The notes below the pieces were generated by a model, which made no database searches, was not told the origin of the DNA, and saw only the letters and a list, made by a program, of their open reading frames with translations. This document shows, piece by piece, positions 61,803 to 64,000 of a stretch of DNA of 64,000 nt. The position numbers and the translations under genes are program-made. The first letter of the stretch is position 1; each line of letters opens with the position of its first letter. Source of the stretch: JAHDDW01 sp964648795 (GTDB lineage: Bacteria > Actinomycetota > Acidimicrobiia > Acidimicrobiales > SZUA-35); contig CAZYMB010000009.1 of assembly GCA_964648795.1 (NCBI GenBank), positions 10,855-74,854 on the forward strand, in the 5' to 3' direction.

Positions 61803-62444
61803 ATGGGCAAATGGGTTGAAAGTCATGTAGTTCGCATTGCTGCAGTCATTGGAGTTAGCAGCGCTGTCCTAATTGGTCTAGTTCTTCTTCAGAACGATTC
61901 TGATACGACGGTCGTTGCAGCTGAAGATACAGCTACGACCACCGAAACTTCTACGACTACAGAAACCACAGAACGAGGAACCACAACTACTGCCACCACT
62001 ATCGAAGAAACCACCACGGAATCTACAGTGGCCACAACTGCTGAAACGACAACCACAACAACGCCTCCCACTACAGAGGCAACTACTACGACTACCACTT
62101 CTCCCACTACTGCACCTGCCACGCAGGCGCCTACTACGGCCGCTCCGACCACAGCGGCTAGCTCTGCGGGACAACCAACGGCTGCTCAGTGGCAAGCTTT
62201 AAGACAGTGCGAAGCTACAGGTAGTTATACAGTGGCTAACCCAACTGGCCAGTACCTGGGCGCATACCAATTCGATCAACCAACTTGGGATGGGGTGGCT
62301 GCCTCACTAGGACGCAATGATCTCGTCGGCGTTCCACCTAACCGTGCTACGCCAGCTGATCAGGACACTCTTGCTGTAGCCCTTTGGAACGATAGAGGCT
62401 GGCAGCCTTGGCCAAATTGCGGTCGCATAGCCGCCGCCTTGTAG
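61803..62444 (+). CDS. Secreted Rpf-like transglycosylase with Thr-rich linker
   Basis: A 213-residue protein: signal/anchor helix (about 11-30, IAAVIGVSSAVLIGLVLL), Thr/Glu/Ala-rich linker (38-125), and a C-terminal transglycosylase-like (resuscitation-promoting-factor) domain. WQALRQCEATGSYTV contains the catalytic Glu (about residue 137), followed by GQYLGAYQFDQPTWDGVA and WNDRGWQPWPNCG. It should cleave peptidoglycan, acting in growth or reactivation. The T/E-rich linker resembles that of the LPXTG protein. No c-di-AMP riboswitch pattern was seen upstream. Confidence 0.85.
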   Translation: MGKWVESHVVRIAAVIGVSSAVLIGLVLLQNDSDTTVVAAEDTATTTETSTTTETTERGTTTTATTIEETTTESTVATTAETTTTTTPPTTEATTTTTTSPTTAPATQAPTTAAPTTAASSAGQPTAAQWQALRQCEATGSYTVANPTGQYLGAYQFDQPTWDGVAASLGRNDLVGVPPNRATPADQDTLAVALWNDRGWQPWPNCGRIAAAL

Positions 62445-62454
62445 ATCAACTAGT

Positions 62455-63195
62455 TCATCTTCGAGCGTGAATAACTACTCGAGCTGATCTGAAAGTCGAC
62501 CTAAATGATCGACCCTGACGCTTGGCTCGAATACTTCCAGCCAACCTGCGCCACAGTGGGTGGCGGTATACGACCTTCACATCTTTGAAACCAAACTCTG
62601 CCAGTAGGCCCTTTAGTGAACGAATATTAAACTGATACCAGTTTGTTGGGTCATTGTTTAGTCCGACGCCTGGGTACACCCGTGCTGCTGGATATGGCAG
62701 ATAGTTGACTGCGGTTTCGGTTTCTAAGATTAGAAGCTCATCACAAACTGATGCGGCGCGCTCTAGAGAGCTGATTGGATCTCGCAGGTGGTACAGAACT
62801 CCAAGGTGTAGAACTATGTCAAAAGTTGCCCCAAGACTTTCAGGCGAGATCTCCATGGTGTCGATGCTCTTGTCTTCGACTTTGTCTCGAAGATCGAGAA
62901 CTTCGCGGGCTAGTTCAAATGATCGCTTGGTTCCCCAACCTCCACCGTCCCAGCTGTAAGAGTCTGTGGCCAACACGTTAGCTGCGCCACGTGAGGCTGC
63001 TTCGAATGAATAGAAGCCATCCCAAGCACCAATATCTAGAACGGACTTACCCTCGAGGTTGGCTGGTATTCCTAATCTTGGCAGCACCCTTGCATTGGTA
63101 ACGACTCCGGGAGTAACAAGACCTTCACCCATATCAATCGAGTGATACCAAGGCAATTCTGAGACTTGTTGACGCAGTTCTTTTAGATCGCTCAC
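62455..63195 (-). CDS. DUF1698-type SAM-dependent methyltransferase
   Basis: About 246 residues, class I methyltransferase with the glycine-rich motif VLDIGAWDGFYSFEAA (motif I), VLATDSYSW (motif II region) and FDIVLHLGVLYHLRDPI, which matches the DUF1698/CmoB-like family. The start is GTG 63195, preceded by AGAGGGG at good spacing; a longer frame reaches 63213. The C-terminus is basic (RAKRQGRSFRSTFRSAR). Bona fide CmoB makes cmo5U34 on tRNA, but the homologues in this family have varied substrates, so the substrate is left open. Confidence 0.75.
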   Translation of the reverse strand: MSDLKELRQQVSELPWYHSIDMGEGLVTPGVVTNARVLPRLGIPANLEGKSVLDIGAWDGFYSFEAASRGAANVLATDSYSWDGGGWGTKRSFELAREVLDLRDKVEDKSIDTMEISPESLGATFDIVLHLGVLYHLRDPISSLERAASVCDELLILETETAVNYLPYPAARVYPGVGLNNDPTNWYQFNIRSLKGLLAEFGFKDVKVVYRHPLWRRLAGSIRAKRQGRSFRSTFRSARVVIHARR

Positions 63196-63311
63196 TAAAA
63201 CCCCTCTGTGCACTAGAACTCGTTCAAAACTAGCGCATCAAACGCAGAAATGCTCGAGTGTCAGGCGAGCCTGCATTATGAGCTAAGCTCTACACAGAGA
63301 TCGGAGCCACT

Positions 63312-63956
63312 ATGAATCAAACACCTCCAGGTTGGTACCACGCTGAAGGCGACCCACCAAATACACAACGCTACTGGGACGGAGCACTATGGCAAGGCGA
63401 ACCTGTAGCTGCTGGGCAACAACAAGGTGGCGTTGGGGCTTCAGCTCCTGGTTTTCACCAACAGCCTCTGGGCCAAGGCGCTAGCGAATCGTTGGCAATA
63501 CAAAGGATCGGGGCGAAGCTCATCGATTTCATTATCCTTATTATCCCACTTATAGTGATCGGCCTTCTGTTCGCACCAGACGTTGAGATTGCAGACGATG
63601 GTACCTTCGATTTTGCCACTGGCGGAGGGGGCTTTGTCAGTAACCTGATTAGCACTATTGTAATTATTGGCTATTCGCTCTTTTCTTACCTAGCCCTTGG
63701 CAACACGCTAGGCAAAAAAGCACTCGGAATTAAGCCCGTCGGAGCAAACGGTGTCAGCATGACACAAGAAGAAACGATCAAACGCGTAGCAATTCATGGC
63801 GCTGTTTACATTGTTACTCTAATTCCAGCACTGGGTTTTTTGATCTCAGCTTTGTTCGCTATCTATTATTTGATAGCTCAGCCGATAATGGCTGGTGTTG
63901 GAGATTTCCAAACGCTTCGAGACAAGTTAAGTGGCACAAGGGTTGTAAGGGCTTAG
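63312..63956 (+). CDS. DUF2510-RDD family membrane protein
   Basis: A 214-residue protein. The N-terminal DUF2510 (PPGWYHAEGDPPNTQRYWDGALW) is a short actinobacterial module; a Gln/Gly linker follows, then the RDD domain with two or three helices (LIDFIILIIPLIVIGLL, IVIIGYSLFSYLALG, VYIVTLIPALGFLISALF). TLGKKALGIKPVG is the RDD signature. The function is unknown; transport or stress adaptation is suggested for RDD proteins. It is the last gene in the window. Confidence 0.88.
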   Translation: MNQTPPGWYHAEGDPPNTQRYWDGALWQGEPVAAGQQQGGVGASAPGFHQQPLGQGASESLAIQRIGAKLIDFIILIIPLIVIGLLFAPDVEIADDGTFDFATGGGGFVSNLISTIVIIGYSLFSYLALGNTLGKKALGIKPVGANGVSMTQEETIKRVAIHGAVYIVTLIPALGFLISALFAIYYLIAQPIMAGVGDFQTLRDKLSGTRVVRA

Positions 63957-64000
63957 GCGACGTTTGGCTCCGCCGAACTCGGTTAGGGCTTCGCCGAAGG

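Noticed and set aside
61878..62195. Minus-strand frames opposite the Rpf-like linker
   Set aside because: Antisense of ACN-rich Thr codons; no start signal and no protein-like composition.

Overview
This is a contiguous chromosomal segment of an actinobacterium with moderate GC (roughly half) and dense coding on both strands. The gene content is actinobacterial: era-hlyC-ybeY-phoH-rsmE-dnaJ-hrcA, then lepA-rpsT-holA-comEC-comEA, then rsfS-lytR_C-nadD. It also has a class II DAHP synthase, an Rpf-like transglycosylase, a DUF2510-RDD protein, an LPXTG surface protein, a fatty-acyl-AMP ligase and an alkyl-DHAP-synthase homologue. The Thr/Glu/Val-rich linkers, the moderate GC and the polysaccharide-active enzymes suggest a free-living, possibly marine, member of the Acidimicrobiia; that placement is inference. 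I see no prophage, transposase, CRISPR array or rRNA. Three 100-N scaffold gaps show that this is a draft assembly.

Layout. 1-5982: ribosome/RNA and heat-shock operon on the minus strand, from a perfect CIRCE operator at hrcA to a truncated era at the window edge. 6031-10595: photolyase, a secreted PL14-like lyase and two unrecognised genes. 10615-17469: lepA, rpsT, holA and the competence genes comEC/comEA. 17501-36130: an accessory block lying between comEA and rsfS. It holds two overlapping unknown genes, an orphan fatty-acyl-AMP ligase, an M50 protease, a GH9 cellulase, a MurD2-MurL pair, a phosphomannose-isomerase-like cupin, a dodecin, moaA, a five-gene ABC export cassette, an LPXTG surface protein, tRNA-Ala(GGC) and a small LeuRS-derived protein. 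36146-38711: rsfS, a LytR C-terminal-domain protein, an unknown gene and nadD. 39080-41663: a group-2-like sigma-70 factor followed by two small membrane proteins. 41741-47297: aroG, an AGPS homologue, dapF and glycerate 2-kinase. 47405-56376: nucleotide-sugar and glycan genes (gmd, a nucleotidyltransferase, three GT4 glycosyltransferases, UDP-xylose synthase, UDP-glucose dehydrogenase, an LCP ligase). 56426-63956: HIT protein, secreted propeller protein, VWA/MoxR pair, Rpf-like protein, a DUF1698 methyltransferase and an RDD protein.

Main points. (1) murD2 and murL form an overlapping pair predicted to add L-Glu to UDP-MurNAc-L-Ala and then epimerise it, bypassing free D-Glu. (2) A 255-residue intact ORF joins the extreme N-terminus of leucyl-tRNA synthetase to its anticodon-binding domain with no catalytic or editing domain, at the place where several actinobacteria carry leuS. 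(3) The N-gap in the LPXTG gene is flanked by an exact 55-bp duplication, and removing 155 bases restores one frame, so it is an assembly artefact. (4) The sigma factor has an altered -35 recognition helix and is followed by two membrane proteins of the same layout. Many of the remaining genes are ordinary housekeeping genes.
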